Program-made: the position numbers and the translations under genes
Assembly (NCBI RefSeq): GCF_023631325.1
Contig: NZ_JALQDG010000026.1
Coordinates: forward strand, 62,001-126,000
Length of the DNA: 64,000 nucleotides
DNA from: Caballeronia sp. INDeC2
GTDB lineage: Bacteria; Pseudomonadota; Gammaproteobacteria; Burkholderiales; Burkholderiaceae
Reading direction: 5' to 3'
The notes under the pieces: model-generated
Database searches by the model: none
What the model saw: the letters and a program-made list of their open reading frames with translations, nothing else
What the model was told of the DNA's origin: nothing
Shown: piece by piece, positions 35,163-44,329 of the stretch
Position numbering within the stretch: position 1 is the stretch's first letter
Layout of the letters: every line of letters starts with the position of its first letter

Positions 35163-36389
35163 ATGGAATCCTTCGATATCGCCGTCATCGGCGCGGGCGC
35201 GGCCGGCATGATGTGCGCGGCCGTGGCCGCTCAATCCGGGCGCCGCGTCGTGCTCATCGACCACGCCGAGCGTCTCGCCGAGAAAATCCGCATCTCCGGC
35301 GGCGGACGCTGCAACTTCACCAACGTCAACGCGCAGCCGGGCAATTTTTTGTCGGCGAATCCGCACTTCTGCCGTTCCGCGCTCGCGCGCTATACGCCGC
35401 GCGATTTTCTCGCGTTGCTCAAGCAACACCGCGTCAAGTGGCACGAGAAGCACAAGGGCCAGCTTTTTTGCGACGACTCCAGCGAAACCATCATCGACGT
35501 GCTGAAAAGCGAGTGCGATGCGGGTGGCGTCGCCTGGCGGCGTCCGGTCGCCGTGCATGAAATCCGCCACGACGGCGTGCGCTTCACGCTCGATACGGCC
35601 GCGGGCGAAATCGGCGCGGCGGCACTCGTGATCGCGACGGGCGGCCTGTCGATTCCGAAGATCGGCGCGACGGATTTCGGCTATCGCGTTGCGAAGCAGT
35701 TCGGGCACAAGCTCGTCGACACGCGCCCGGCGCTGGTGCCGCTCACGTTCACGTCGGCGGACTGGGCGCCGTTCGCCGCGCTCTCGGGGCTTTCGCTCCC
35801 TGTGCGCATCAGCACGGGCAGCGGCAAGACGCGCGGCGTGTTCGACGAAGATCTGTTGCTGACGCATCGCGGCGTGTCGGGGCCGGGCGTGCTGCAGATT
35901 TCGAGCTACTGGAATACGTCGGAGCCGATTCACGTCGACCTGCTTCCCGATGCCGACGCCACCGAAACGCTGCTCGAAGCCAAAGCGGGCTCGAAGAAGC
36001 AGATCGGCAACTTTCTGGCCGAGCACGTGCCGGCGCGTCTCGCGCACGCGTGGCTCGAAGCACAGCGCGTGTCCGTCGATGTGCGCCTCGCCGATTTGCC
36101 CGACCGCACGCTGAAGGCGATCGGCGCGTCGCTGTCCAACTGGACGCTCACGCCGAGCGGCACCGAGGGTTATCGGAAGGCCGAGGTCACGCGCGGCGGC
36201 GTCGACACGCGCGAGCTTTCGTCCACGACGATGATGAGCGAACGCGTCGCGGGGCTCTATTTCATCGGCGAGGCCGTCGATGTCACCGGCTGGCTCGGCG
36301 GCTATAACTTCCAGTGGGCGTGGGCCTCGGGCGTCGCGGCGGGCAAGGCCGCCGGCGAGTTCGCACGGCACGCGGCGACGCCCGCCTGA
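35163..36389 (+). CDS. BaiN/HI0933-family flavoprotein
   Basis: A protein of 408 residues with an N-terminal FAD motif (IAVIGAGAAGMMCAAVAAQS), the family-specific AEKIRISGGGRCNFTNVN near 42-59 and a C-terminal GEAVDVTGWLGGYNFQWAWA that closes the FAD site. Members are NAD(P)/FAD-dependent oxidoreductases of uncertain role (HI0933, YhiN, BaiN). The start ATG 35163 avoids a three-codon upstream extension. It is divergent from tsaD. Confidence 0.88.
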   Translation: MESFDIAVIGAGAAGMMCAAVAAQSGRRVVLIDHAERLAEKIRISGGGRCNFTNVNAQPGNFLSANPHFCRSALARYTPRDFLALLKQHRVKWHEKHKGQLFCDDSSETIIDVLKSECDAGGVAWRRPVAVHEIRHDGVRFTLDTAAGEIGAAALVIATGGLSIPKIGATDFGYRVAKQFGHKLVDTRPALVPLTFTSADWAPFAALSGLSLPVRISTGSGKTRGVFDEDLLLTHRGVSGPGVLQISSYWNTSEPIHVDLLPDADATETLLEAKAGSKKQIGNFLAEHVPARLAHAWLEAQRVSVDVRLADLPDRTLKAIGASLSNWTLTPSGTEGYRKAEVTRGGVDTRELSSTTMMSERVAGLYFIGEAVDVTGWLGGYNFQWAWASGVAAGKAAGEFARHAATPA

Positions 36390-36436
36390 GCGCGTCCGGC
36401 CGGGGGTTTTGGCGAGTCTCGAAACGCGAACCCGTT

Positions 36437-36445
36437 TGCTATACT
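36437..36445 (+). promoter_or_regulatory. Extended -10 promoter of a probable small RNA
   Basis: TGC-TATACT is an extended -10 element, which needs little or no -35; none is seen 17 bases upstream. The predicted start near 36451 lies some 60 bases after the stop of the flavoprotein gene and about 100 bases before an intrinsic terminator. Confidence 0.5.
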
Positions 36446-36451
36446 CAGACG

Positions 36452-36586
36452 GTCATCGGAGGACTTTCTCCGCTCCGGCAGGCGCTAGAACGGTTAGCGC
36501 GGCAAGGGTCGCCGTATCGCTTTGCCGCGCCTCAAAACGGCCCGCTAAAAGTCCCGCTTGAGGAGGCGTTCCCAAGCGGGTTTTTG
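36452..36586 (+). ncRNA. Putative structured small RNA upstream of yqeY
   Basis: About 135 bases bounded by an extended -10 promoter and an intrinsic terminator, with no convincing reading frame. Helices can be drawn: CGGAG with CTCCG near the 5' end, a perfect 9-bp stem GCGCGGCAA (36497-36505) with TTGCCGCGC (36522-36530), and the terminator stem. The terminator loop carries AGGAGG, a Shine-Dalgarno-like sequence. It could be a free small RNA or the attenuated leader of the yqeY-dnaG-rpoD unit. No named family was recognised. Confidence 0.45.
36553..36585 (+). terminator. Intrinsic terminator before yqeY
   Basis: CCCGCTTG (36553-36560) and CAAGCGGG (36573-36580) form an 8-bp stem with a 12-base loop, followed by TTTTT. 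It would end the small RNA about 60 bases before the yqeY start. Confidence 0.8.
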
Positions 36587-36647
36587 CTTTCGCGGGATAG
36601 CCAGGCGCCGCCGGAATCCATACTTTCGCAATTGCACCGGGTGAACG

Positions 36648-37094
36648 ATGAGCCTCAAAGACCAGATCAACGACGACATGAAGACTGCCATGCGCGCCAA
36701 GGAAACCGAGCGCCTCGGCACAATTCGACTGCTGCTCGCGGGAATCAAGCAGCGTGAAGTCGACGATCGCGTCACGCTCGACGACGCGGGCATCACCGCC
36801 GTCATCGACAAGATGATCAAGCAGCGCAAGGATTCGATCAGCCAATTCGAAGCTGCGGGCCGCACCGATCTCGCCGACAAGGAAAAAGCTGAGCTGGCGG
36901 TGTTGTCGGCGTATATGCCCGAACAGCTTTCCGCCGATGCGATCGCCGCCGAAGTGCAGGCCGCCGTTGCCGCGACCGGCGCCGCCGGCCCGCAGGACAT
37001 GGGCAAGGTCATGGGCGTGCTGAAGCCGAAGCTCGCGGGCAAGGCGGACATGACCGCCGTCTCCGCGCAGGTGAAAGCCGCACTCGCCAAGTAA
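36648..37094 (+). CDS. GatB/YqeY domain protein
   Basis: A protein of 148 residues, MSLKDQINDDMKTAMRAKET at the start and ending LAGKADMTAVSAQVKAALA. This is the YqeY family, an alpha-helical protein related to the tail of the amidotransferase subunit GatB and thought to bind tRNA. The exact role is unknown. It heads the yqeY-dnaG-rpoD unit and is followed by dnaG after 20 bases. Confidence 0.9.
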   Translation: MSLKDQINDDMKTAMRAKETERLGTIRLLLAGIKQREVDDRVTLDDAGITAVIDKMIKQRKDSISQFEAAGRTDLADKEKAELAVLSAYMPEQLSADAIAAEVQAAVAATGAAGPQDMGKVMGVLKPKLAGKADMTAVSAQVKAALAK

Positions 37095-37114
37095 TTCCGC
37101 GCGCTTTTGATTCG

Positions 37115-38995
37115 GTGATTCCGCACGCTTTCCTGCAGGATTTGCTCAACCGCGTTGATATCGTCGACGTGGTGGGCCGCTACGTCCAGTTGAAAAAGGG
37201 CGGCGCGAACTTCATGGGCCTCTGCCCGTTTCACAACGAAAAGAGCCCGTCGTTTACGGTCAGTCCGACCAAGCAGTTCTATCACTGCTTCGGCTGCGGC
37301 GCGCACGGCACCGCGATCGGCTTTCTGATGGAGCACACCGGCCTTACGTTTCCCGAGGCCGTGAAGGAACTCGCGCAAGGCGCGGGACTCACGGTTCCGC
37401 AGGAATCGTCGAATGTCCTTCGTGGCGGCAGTGGCGGCGAGAGCGCGCCGAGCAAGGCGGTCAGCGTCGCGCTGACGGAAGTGATGCAGACCGCGTGCGA
37501 TTTCTATCGCAAGCAACTGCGCGGCGCGCCCGAAGCCATCGCGTATCTGAAGAAGCGCGGTTTGACCGGCGAAGTCGCGGCGCGTTTCGGGCTCGGTTAC
37601 GCGCCGGATGGCTGGCAGAACCTCGAGTCGGCATTTCCGGATTACCGGGATGACAAGCTCGTCGAATCGGGCCTCGTGATCGTCAGCGAGAAAACCGATT
37701 CGCAGGGACAGCCGCGCCGCTACGATCGCTTCCGCGAGCGCGTGATGTTCCCGATCCGCAATGTGAAGGGCAACGTGATCGGCTTTGGCGGACGCGTGCT
37801 CGACGGCGGCGAGCCCAAGTATCTGAACTCGCCTGAGACACCGCTCTTCAGCAAGGGCAGCGAGCTGTACGGGCTGTTCGAAGCGCGGCTGGCGATTCGC
37901 GAACTGGGCTACGTGCTCGTCGTCGAAGGGTATATGGATGTCGTCGCGCTCGCGCAGCTCGGCTTTGCGAACGCCGTGGCGACGCTCGGCACGGCCTGCA
38001 CGCCGATCCACGTGCAGAAGCTTTTTCGCCAGACGGACACCGTGGTGTTCAGTTTCGACGGCGATTCGGCGGGCCGTCGCGCCGCGCGCCGGGCGCTGGA
38101 AGCGGCGCTGCCGCATGCGGCCGATAACCGGGCGGTCAAATTCCTCTTTCTGCCGAAGGAGCACGATCCGGACAGCTACGTGCGCGAATTCGGCACGGAC
38201 GGATTCGGTGAGCAGGTCGATCGTGCGATGCCGCTGTCGCAGTTTTTGCTGAACGAGGTGCTGAACGACAAGGAACTGGAGCAGCCCGAAGGCCGCGCGA
38301 AGGCGCTCTTCGACGCCAAGCCGCTGCTTCAGGCGCTGCCCGCGAATGCGTTGCGGGTGCAGATCCTGCATATGCTCGCGGACCGGCTCGACACGCCGTT
38401 CACCGAAATCGCCGCGCTGTGCGACATCGACTCGCGCGCGGCGGCCGGCGCGCGCGCGAACGTGCCGAAGAGCGAGCGCCGGCGCGTGACAGGGCAGGAA
38501 CAGCGCGCGCTGCGCAATCTGGTGATGTACCCGGGCATCGCAGCATCGCTCGATCAGGACAGCGAGCGCACCCTCGTGACGATGACCGAGCACGGCGAAC
38601 TGTTCAGCGAAGTGGTCTCGCACGCGCGCGAACTCGGCGATGCGGCGGAGTTCCAGTTGCTCTCGGAGATCTTGAGAAATGCAGCAAACGCGCCCACGTA
38701 CGACGATATCTTCCAGGAAATTCTCGCCTATGATGAAAACGTTCGCGATTTGCTGATGCGCGACCCGTCCGACGAGGACGCGGCCCAGCGAGTCGAGGAA
38801 CAGAAGCGCCTGCTCGCGGAAGAGTTGCAGGCGACGGTATTGAAGTTGCGGCATGACAGTTACCGGGCTCGGCTCGATCAACTGGCGAGGCAATCCAGTT
38901 TGTCGGCGGAAGAGGTGGCGGAGTTTTCGGAACTGTCGGCGAGAGTCGCACAGATCAAGGCTGGGCGGGGCGCGAGCCCGGATGCCGGAAAGTGA
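37115..38995 (+). CDS. dnaG: DNA primase
   Basis: A protein of 626 residues that makes RNA primers at the replication fork. It has an N-terminal zinc ribbon with CPFHNEKSPSF and HCFGCGAHGTA (about 39-70), the toprim catalytic core with VVEGYMDVVALAQ near 270 and SFDGDSAGRRAA near 310, and a C-terminal helicase-binding domain. The start is GTG 37115. The yqeY-dnaG-rpoD order is a version of the macromolecular synthesis operon. Confidence 0.96.
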   Translation: MIPHAFLQDLLNRVDIVDVVGRYVQLKKGGANFMGLCPFHNEKSPSFTVSPTKQFYHCFGCGAHGTAIGFLMEHTGLTFPEAVKELAQGAGLTVPQESSNVLRGGSGGESAPSKAVSVALTEVMQTACDFYRKQLRGAPEAIAYLKKRGLTGEVAARFGLGYAPDGWQNLESAFPDYRDDKLVESGLVIVSEKTDSQGQPRRYDRFRERVMFPIRNVKGNVIGFGGRVLDGGEPKYLNSPETPLFSKGSELYGLFEARLAIRELGYVLVVEGYMDVVALAQLGFANAVATLGTACTPIHVQKLFRQTDTVVFSFDGDSAGRRAARRALEAALPHAADNRAVKFLFLPKEHDPDSYVREFGTDGFGEQVDRAMPLSQFLLNEVLNDKELEQPEGRAKALFDAKPLLQALPANALRVQILHMLADRLDTPFTEIAALCDIDSRAAAGARANVPKSERRRVTGQEQRALRNLVMYPGIAASLDQDSERTLVTMTEHGELFSEVVSHARELGDAAEFQLLSEILRNAANAPTYDDIFQEILAYDENVRDLLMRDPSDEDAAQRVEEQKRLLAEELQATVLKLRHDSYRARLDQLARQSSLSAEEVAEFSELSARVAQIKAGRGASPDAGK

Positions 38996-39426
38996 GAATG
39001 CTATAATAAAAAGTTCAAAACGAACTGTTTTTGTCAACTGTTCAGGCGTTTTTGTTGCCTTTAGAGAGGCGGTCGGGCATTTGGCAAGGTGGAATTTGCA
39101 GTGGTGCCGGCGTGATTGTCCGGCGTAGCAAAGGGAAGAAGAGGAAAGCAGGAAGTCGCTGGCTGAATTGGCTCTCGAATGCGGTGCGGTCGTAAGTGGT
39201 GCGCGCCGCATAATTCTTACGAAAGAGGCCGATAAGCACGCCGACGAACAGACGGGCATAAGGGAAGCGGCTGCTATTGAGGGTAGGGCGAGGAGACGAT
39301 TCACACTCGTTCGAACCGCGATGGCGCCCCGGGCAGGGCACGCAGGACGAAGCAGCGTGCGCGTATTGGGTATTCACGGTTCCATCGGCTGTTGTCCAGC
39401 AGCCGCGAGTCGAGACTAGAGCCGGT
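38996..39426 (+). promoter_or_regulatory. rpoD upstream region with an extended -10 promoter
   Basis: Directly after the dnaG stop, TG (38999-39000), C, TATAAT (39002-39007) forms a consensus extended -10, so rpoD can be transcribed apart from dnaG. The predicted start falls in AGTTC-N5-GAACT (39012-39026), a small dyad flanked by A and T runs. The remaining roughly 390 bases to the rpoD start form a long leader with no convincing gene. Confidence 0.55.
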
Positions 39427-41484
39427 ATGGCGAACTCCATGACGAAAAAGCTGAACGATGTATCCGTCGAAGACGACGCAGTGCAAAACGCAGAGTCTGG
39501 CGCCGCGCCTGCGGCGAAGGTCGAAAAGGCCAAGGCTCGCGATCGCCGCGCGAAGGAAAAAGCGCTCCTGAAGGACGCGTTTTCGTCGAGCGCACCTGGC
39601 ACCGTAGAGGAACTCGAGGAGCGGCGCTCGAAGCTGCGCGCGCTCATCAAGCTCGGCAAGGAGCGCGGTTTCCTGACCTACGGTGAGATCAACGATCACC
39701 TCCCGGACAACTTCACGGAAACCGAGGCGATCGAAGGCATCATCAGCACGTTCAATGACATGGGCGTGGCGGTGTACGAACAGGCGCCGGATGCCGAGAC
39801 CTTGCTTCTGAACGACAACGCGCCGAATGCCTCGTCCGACGATGAAGTCGAGGAAGAAGCCGAAGTCGCGCTTTCCACCGTCGATTCCGAATTCGGCCGC
39901 ACCACCGACCCGGTCCGCATGTACATGCGCGAGATGGGCACGGTCGAGCTGCTGACGCGCGAAGGCGAAATCGAGATCGCGAAACGCATCGAGGATGGCC
40001 TGAAGCACATGGTCATGGCGATCTCCGCGTGCCCGACGACCATCGCCGACATCCTCGCGATGGCCGAGCGTGTGCAGAACGAAGAAGTGCGCGTCGATGA
40101 GCTGGTGGACGGCCTGATCGATCCGAACGCCCAGGACACCGACGGTTTCTCCGAGCAGGAAGCCGAGGCGATCGAGTCCGAAGACGAGGAAACCGAGGAA
40201 GAGGGCGACGAGGAAGAGGAAGAAGAGGACGACGGCAGCGCGCAAGCCAGCGCGAACGCCGCGCAACTCGAAGCCCTCAAGGCCCAGTCGCTCGAGAAGT
40301 TCGCGCTCATCAGCGAATGGTTCGACAAGATGCGCCGCGCCTACGAGAAGGAAGGCTACAAGTCGAAGGCCTATCTGAAGGCGCAGGAAGCCATTCAGAC
40401 GGAGCTCATGAACATCCGCTTCACGGCGCGCACCGTCGAGCGCCTGTGCGATACGTTGCGCGCGCAAGTCGATGAAGTGCGCCAGGTCGAGCGGCAGATT
40501 CTGCACACAGTCGTCGACAAGTGCGGCATGCCGCGCGCCGAGTTCATCACGCGCTTCCCCGGCAACGAGACGGATCTGGAATGGTCGGACAAGGTCGTCG
40601 CGGAAGGCCATGAGTACAGCGCGGTGCTCGAGCGCAACATTCCGGCCATTCGCGAGCAGCAACAGCGTCTGCTGGATCTTCAGGCGCGGGTCGTGTTGCC
40701 GCTGAAGGATCTCAAGGAAACCAACCGTCAGATGGCGGCCGGCGAGCTGAAGGCGCGGCAGGCGAAGCGCGAAATGACCGAGGCGAATTTGCGTCTCGTG
40801 ATTTCCATTGCGAAGAAGTACACCAACCGCGGCCTGCAGTTCCTCGACCTGATTCAGGAAGGCAACATCGGCCTGATGAAGGCGGTGGACAAGTTCGAAT
40901 ATCGTCGCGGCTACAAGTTCTCGACTTACGCGACGTGGTGGATTCGCCAGGCCATCACGCGCTCGATCGCGGACCAGGCGCGCACGATCCGCATTCCGGT
41001 TCATATGATCGAGACGATCAACAAGATGAATCGCATCTCGCGGCAGATCCTGCAGGAAACCGGCCTCGAGCCGGATCCGGCGACGCTTGCCGAGAAGATG
41101 GAGATGCCCGAGGACAAGATCCGCAAGATCATGAAGATCGCGAAGGAGCCGATCTCGATGGAAACGCCTATCGGCGACGACGACGATTCGCATCTCGGTG
41201 ACTTTATCGAGGACACGAACACGGTGGCGCCGTCCGATGCCGCGCTGCATGCGTCGATGCGCGATGTCGTGAAGGACGTGCTCGATTCCCTGACGCCGCG
41301 TGAGGCGAAGGTGTTGCGGATGCGCTTCGGCATCGAGATGAGCACGGATCACACGCTCGAAGAGGTCGGCAAGCAGTTCGACGTGACGCGCGAGCGGATC
41401 CGTCAGATCGAGGCGAAGGCGCTGCGCAAGCTGCGGCATCCGAGCCGGTCGGACAAGCTGAAATCGTTCCTGGAAGGCAACTGA
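39427..41484 (+). CDS. rpoD: RNA polymerase primary sigma factor (sigma-70)
   Basis: A protein of 685 residues. Region 1.1 occupies about the first 100 residues. Region 1.2 is at [20 protein letters not shown], followed by a non-conserved insert with a long acidic run near 255-275. Region 2 is at [20 protein letters not shown], with [17 protein letters not shown] for -10 recognition. Region 4 near the end ([20 protein letters not shown]) reads the -35. ATG 39427 is the assumed start; ATG 39439 is the alternative. It is last in the yqeY-dnaG-rpoD series. Confidence 0.96.
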   Translation: MANSMTKKLNDVSVEDDAVQNAESGAAPAAKVEKAKARDRRAKEKALLKDAFSSSAPGTVEELEERRSKLRALIKLGKERGFLTYGEINDHLPDNFTETEAIEGIISTFNDMGVAVYEQAPDAETLLLNDNAPNASSDDEVEEEAEVALSTVDSEFGRTTDPVRMYMREMGTVELLTREGEIEIAKRIEDGLKHMVMAISACPTTIADILAMAERVQNEEVRVDELVDGLIDPNAQDTDGFSEQEAEAIESEDEETEEEGDEEEEEEDDGSAQASANAAQLEALKAQSLEKFALISEWFDKMRRAYEKEGYKSKAYLKAQEAIQTELMNIRFTARTVERLCDTLRAQVDEVRQVERQILHTVVDKCGMPRAEFITRFPGNETDLEWSDKVVAEGHEYSAVLERNIPAIREQQQRLLDLQARVVLPLKDLKETNRQMAAGELKARQAKREMTEANLRLVISIAKKYTNRGLQFLDLIQEGNIGLMKAVDKFEYRRGYKFSTYATWWIRQAITRSIADQARTIRIPVHMIETINKMNRISRQILQETGLEPDPATLAEKMEMPEDKIRKIMKIAKEPISMETPIGDDDDSHLGDFIEDTNTVAPSDAALHASMRDVVKDVLDSLTPREAKVLRMRFGIEMSTDHTLEEVGKQFDVTRERIRQIEAKALRKLRHPSRSDKLKSFLEGN

Positions 41485-41561
41485 CGGGACTTGTTTTGAG
41501 AGGCGTTGTGAGGCAAACTCGCAGACCTTCGCAGTCGCCTCGCGCAATGTTCGGAAGTTAG

Positions 41562-41591
41562 AGAAAGCGCCGATTTCGGCGCTTTCTTTTT
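41562..41591 (+). terminator. rpoD terminator
   Basis: AGAAAGCGCCG (41562-41572) and CGGCGCTTTCT (41577-41587) form an 11-bp stem with an ATTT loop and a following T run. It sits 77 bases after the rpoD stop. Confidence 0.88.
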
Positions 41592-41633
41592 GTGGTCTTG
41601 AGTTGTTGTTTGCGGTGCCCCCTTGCATGGCGA

Positions 41634-41710
41634 GGGCCGGAAGCTTAATTGGTATAAGCTGTCGACTCATAATCGACCGATAGTGGGTTCGAGTCCCACC
41701 CGGCCCACCA
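41634..41710 (+). tRNA. tRNA with CAT anticodon, probably tRNA-Ile2
   Basis: A 77-base cloverleaf can be folded: acceptor GGGCCGG/CCGGCCC, anticodon stem GTCGA/TCGAC with loop CTCATAA (anticodon CAT at 41668-41670), T stem GTGGG/CCCAC with loop TTCGAGT, and an encoded CCA. CAT may mean elongator Met or, after lysidine modification, Ile2. C at positions 4 and 5 pairing with G matches the known TilS recognition of Ile2. The D arm is irregular: position 8 is A rather than the near-invariant T. Confidence 0.88.
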
Positions 41711-42105
41711 GTGTTTACTTAAAATTATTAAAGACTTGTGTGCCGTTAAGCATAAAATGGCCACCTGGACACGTTATGCTTTATTGTCCGATGGGCCACG
41801 TTATGCTTTATTGTTCGCTCCGTGGCGCCTGCGCCTGACGATCCTTTCCTCTCCCCCTACAAGCCTCGGTGTGACGCCAAGATGCATCCGGCGAACACTC
41901 GCGCCCATCTCTCCTCCACCGAATTCGCTTGAACTCTCAACGGACCGACGATCCGGTGCTTCCGTAGCAAACGTCCGCATGCCTGCAAGTGCGCCATTGC
42001 CGCTCACTGGGCGCTCTCAACGGGCTCCGCTGCTATGGGCAAGGGGCACCCTGAGCGCATCGCCTCACGCCGCGCGTGGCGCGGCTTGACGGCACCTTTC
42101 CCTGT
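41711..42105. other. Intergenic remnant between the tRNA and the IS110 fragment
   Basis: No gene is seen. The first 110 bases are AT-rich and carry short direct and inverted repeats (41750-41814). The rest is GC-rich and probably belongs to the downstream flank of the IS110-type element. Confidence 0.45.
41770..41814. repeat. Two 18-bp direct repeats
   Basis: CACGTTATGCTTTATTGT occurs at 41770-41787 and again at 41797-41814, 27 bases apart. A related inverted copy, TAAGCATAAAATGGCCA, lies just before at about 41748-41764. Closely spaced repeats of this size next to a tRNA resemble the multiple end repeats of IS21-type elements and may be a leftover insertion-sequence end. Confidence 0.55.
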
Positions 42106-43008
42106 TCACCGGCGACGGCTGATGTCCCAGATGAACCCGGCGAGTTCGCGGGCGACCGCGACCACCGCGATGTTCTTCTGCTTGCCGCGTGCGACGAGCT
42201 TGCGATAGCGTAGGCATAGGCGCATCTGCGCATTCCAGGCGCGCTCAACAATGGGCTTGGGGATGCCTTCGTGACGGCGCTGGAAGTCAGGACTTACGCG
42301 GGCTGGGTGCTGGTAGCTCCAGGCTGCTTCGACCAGCAGCTTTCTGGCATAGCTGTTGCCGTCCTTGGTGATGCTGCCCTGGCGGCGCTTCTCGCCTGAG
42401 GAGTGTTCAGACGGCGTGACGCCTAGCCAGCCCATCAACTGGCGAAGGTGTGCGAAGCGTGACAGATCGCCCAGCTCAGCGAGCATGCCCACCGCGGTGG
42501 TGAATTGCACGCCGCGCATGGTCTGCAGGCCAAGAACCGCCGGATAAAAGCGCCAGTTGGCAACGGCCTCGCGTAACGCAGCCTCGAGCCGTTCGCATTG
42601 CGCGAGGCGGTCGTCGATCGTGCGCCGATGTTCCTCAAACGCCATTTGCTGCCATGCGCTGTCGAGCGCATACATGCTCAGCCAGCGCCGGTGCGCCGGG
42701 CTCCAGTCGGCGCGCCCGGTATAGCGCACTCCATGCGAGAGCAAGAAGGCCTTCAGCCGTTGCCGCGCACGCTTCAGATCGTCCTTGCCGCTGACCCAGG
42801 TGCGGGCTAGATCGCGAAATGCTTCGTCTTGGACGCTGTGCACGTAGACCGCTGACAGGTCGCCGGCACGCAGCGACCGCACCAGTTTGATCGCATCGCG
42901 TCGGTCGGTCTTGACGCGCTCACCGGGCTTCCTGGGAATCAACGACGGTGCGCACACCATGCAGTCGAATCCCTTCTGTACTAGCTGACGGTAAAGCACG
43001 TAACCCTT
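42106..43008 (-). pseudogene. IS110-family transposase, 5'-truncated
   Basis: About 300 residues matching the middle and end of an IS110/IS1111-group transposase: KTDRRDAIKLVRSLRAGDLS near the start, GLQTMRGVQFTTAVGMLAEL and GWLGVTPSEHSSGEKRRQGS (the C-terminal catalytic Ser region) and a natural end at ISRRR. The first roughly 60-100 residues, which hold the start of the DEDD RuvC-like catalytic site, are missing: homology stops abruptly near 43008, upstream of YVLYRQLVQKG. No ATG is available; GTG 42999 begins the remaining frame. The element is therefore probably inactive. Confidence 0.82.
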
Positions 43009-43130
43009 ATATGATCCGTTGGCCTGAGAGCTCCCAGCGGCCTCGATCGGATCAAGTTACCGCTGGGCACGTTCTTCGATCTGCGCTTACGCGGGCCAAC
43101 TTTGCCTGCCGTGTTTGTACGAAGGCTGCG

Positions 43131-43688
43131 TCAGGGTTGCGCGAACGGCAGCAAGAAACCCGAAGCCAGAGGCGTCTCGGCGAGCTCGGCGATGTGCCGC
43201 GTCAGTTCCGCGTGCGTCAGCCACGGATAATTCAGCGATGTCTGCAACGCCTGTAATTTGAGCGAGCTGGGATCGTCGATAACGTCCATACGCGCGATCG
43301 CGATATGCAGCCCGACGATGCGTTCCGCCCCGATCCGCCATCGGTATGTCCCCTTGCCGAGCCGCAGCGCGCCGTTGTCCTTCTGGCGCATCACGACGAG
43401 CCACGGCATCGTGCACACGCCATCGTCGGCGACTTCCGGCGCCTCGCACAGGTAATAGGTGCGGCAGCGATCGAAGCGCTCACCGAAATCGGCGACCAGC
43501 GTCTTCGCGATCGCGAGCGCGCCGCTGACGCTGCGCGGAAAGTCGATCGCATCGGTCGCGATCTCGAACGTGAGGCTGGCATTGGCGTCGAAGCAATCGA
43601 AGATCAGCGCCGGCTGGTTCAGATCCTTCGCGCGGATGTAACTTTCAAGAAGCGATCGGACGTGGAAGGGCGAATATGCAGCATTCAA
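43131..43688 (-). CDS. NTF2/SnoaL-like protein
   Basis: A protein of 185 residues that appears to have the alpha+beta cone fold of NTF2/SnoaL proteins: SLLESYIRAKDLNQPALIFD near 12-31, then the strand-rich ASLTFEIATDAI, and W-rich segments TMPWLVVMRQ and GTYRWRIGAERIVGLHIAIA. Such proteins may be small enzymes or binding proteins. It is divergent from a MarR regulator with 79 bases between, so it is probably that regulator's target. The substrate is unknown. Confidence 0.7.
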   Translation of the reverse strand: MNAAYSPFHVRSLLESYIRAKDLNQPALIFDCFDANASLTFEIATDAIDFPRSVSGALAIAKTLVADFGERFDRCRTYYLCEAPEVADDGVCTMPWLVVMRQKDNGALRLGKGTYRWRIGAERIVGLHIAIARMDVIDDPSSLKLQALQTSLNYPWLTHAELTRHIAELAETPLASGFLLPFAQP

Positions 43689-43767
43689 AGTGAAATCTCC
43701 ACATTAGGCTTTGCCGTATAATTACTTTAAAAAGCTTACGAAATTGGTGTAAGGGAGTTTGAGTGTC

Positions 43768-44310
43768 ATGCCGAAGCAGATCGACGAATCCGCTCTGACG
43801 ATTACCAATCCAGCCTGCCTCGTCGATGGGACGGACACGGAATTCCGCCATCTGATCAATGGCCTGCTGCCGTTCGCGGCGCGCCTTCTGTCCGTGCGCG
43901 ACGGCTTCGGGACGCTGGTCGGTCTGACCGGCATTCAGTATTCGCTGCTCGTCTCCGTCGCGCATCTCTCGCACGGCGAGGCGGTCACGGTGAATCGCCT
44001 CGCGGACCATCTGCACTTGAGCGGCGCGTTCGTCACCATCGAAACCGGCAAGCTCAAAAAGCTCGGCTACCTCGACAAGCGCTCGGACCCCGACGACAAG
44101 CGCAAGATGCGCGTGACGGTGACGCCGGGCGGACTGAAGCTGCTGCGCGGACTCGCCGCGACGCAGCAGCGCATCAACAACGTGCTGTTCGAAGGCGTGA
44201 CCAGGACCGAATTCAAGGCGCTGTGCTCGGTGGTCGACCGGCTCGTCGCCAATGGCGATCGCGCGACGCTCGACCTGTCGCATCTGATCGCGCGTCAGGA
44301 AAAGCAGTGA
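43768..44310 (+). CDS. MarR-family regulator
   Basis: A protein of 180 residues with a MarR winged helix-turn-helix at about 65-135: VTVNRLADHLHLSGAFVTIE (recognition helix) and RSDPDDKRKMRVTVTPGG (wing). It begins at ATG 43768 with AAGGGAG upstream. The divergent NTF2-like gene and, further right, the monooxygenase cluster share a short AAGCTTT-type sequence in their promoters, so it may control both. MarR proteins usually respond to phenolic ligands. Confidence 0.85.
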   Translation: MPKQIDESALTITNPACLVDGTDTEFRHLINGLLPFAARLLSVRDGFGTLVGLTGIQYSLLVSVAHLSHGEAVTVNRLADHLHLSGAFVTIETGKLKKLGYLDKRSDPDDKRKMRVTVTPGGLKLLRGLAATQQRINNVLFEGVTRTEFKALCSVVDRLVANGDRATLDLSHLIARQEKQ

Positions 44311-44329
44311 ACGCGGCCGGGGCGCGTGC

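Noticed and set aside
39301..41670. 789-codon minus-strand frame over rpoD
   Set aside because: It mirrors the sigma factor codons and has no ribosome site or recognised domain.
41634..43131. tRNA 3'-end duplication as an attachment site
   Set aside because: I looked for a second copy of the GTGGGTTCGAGTCCCAC region in the rest of the window and did not find one.
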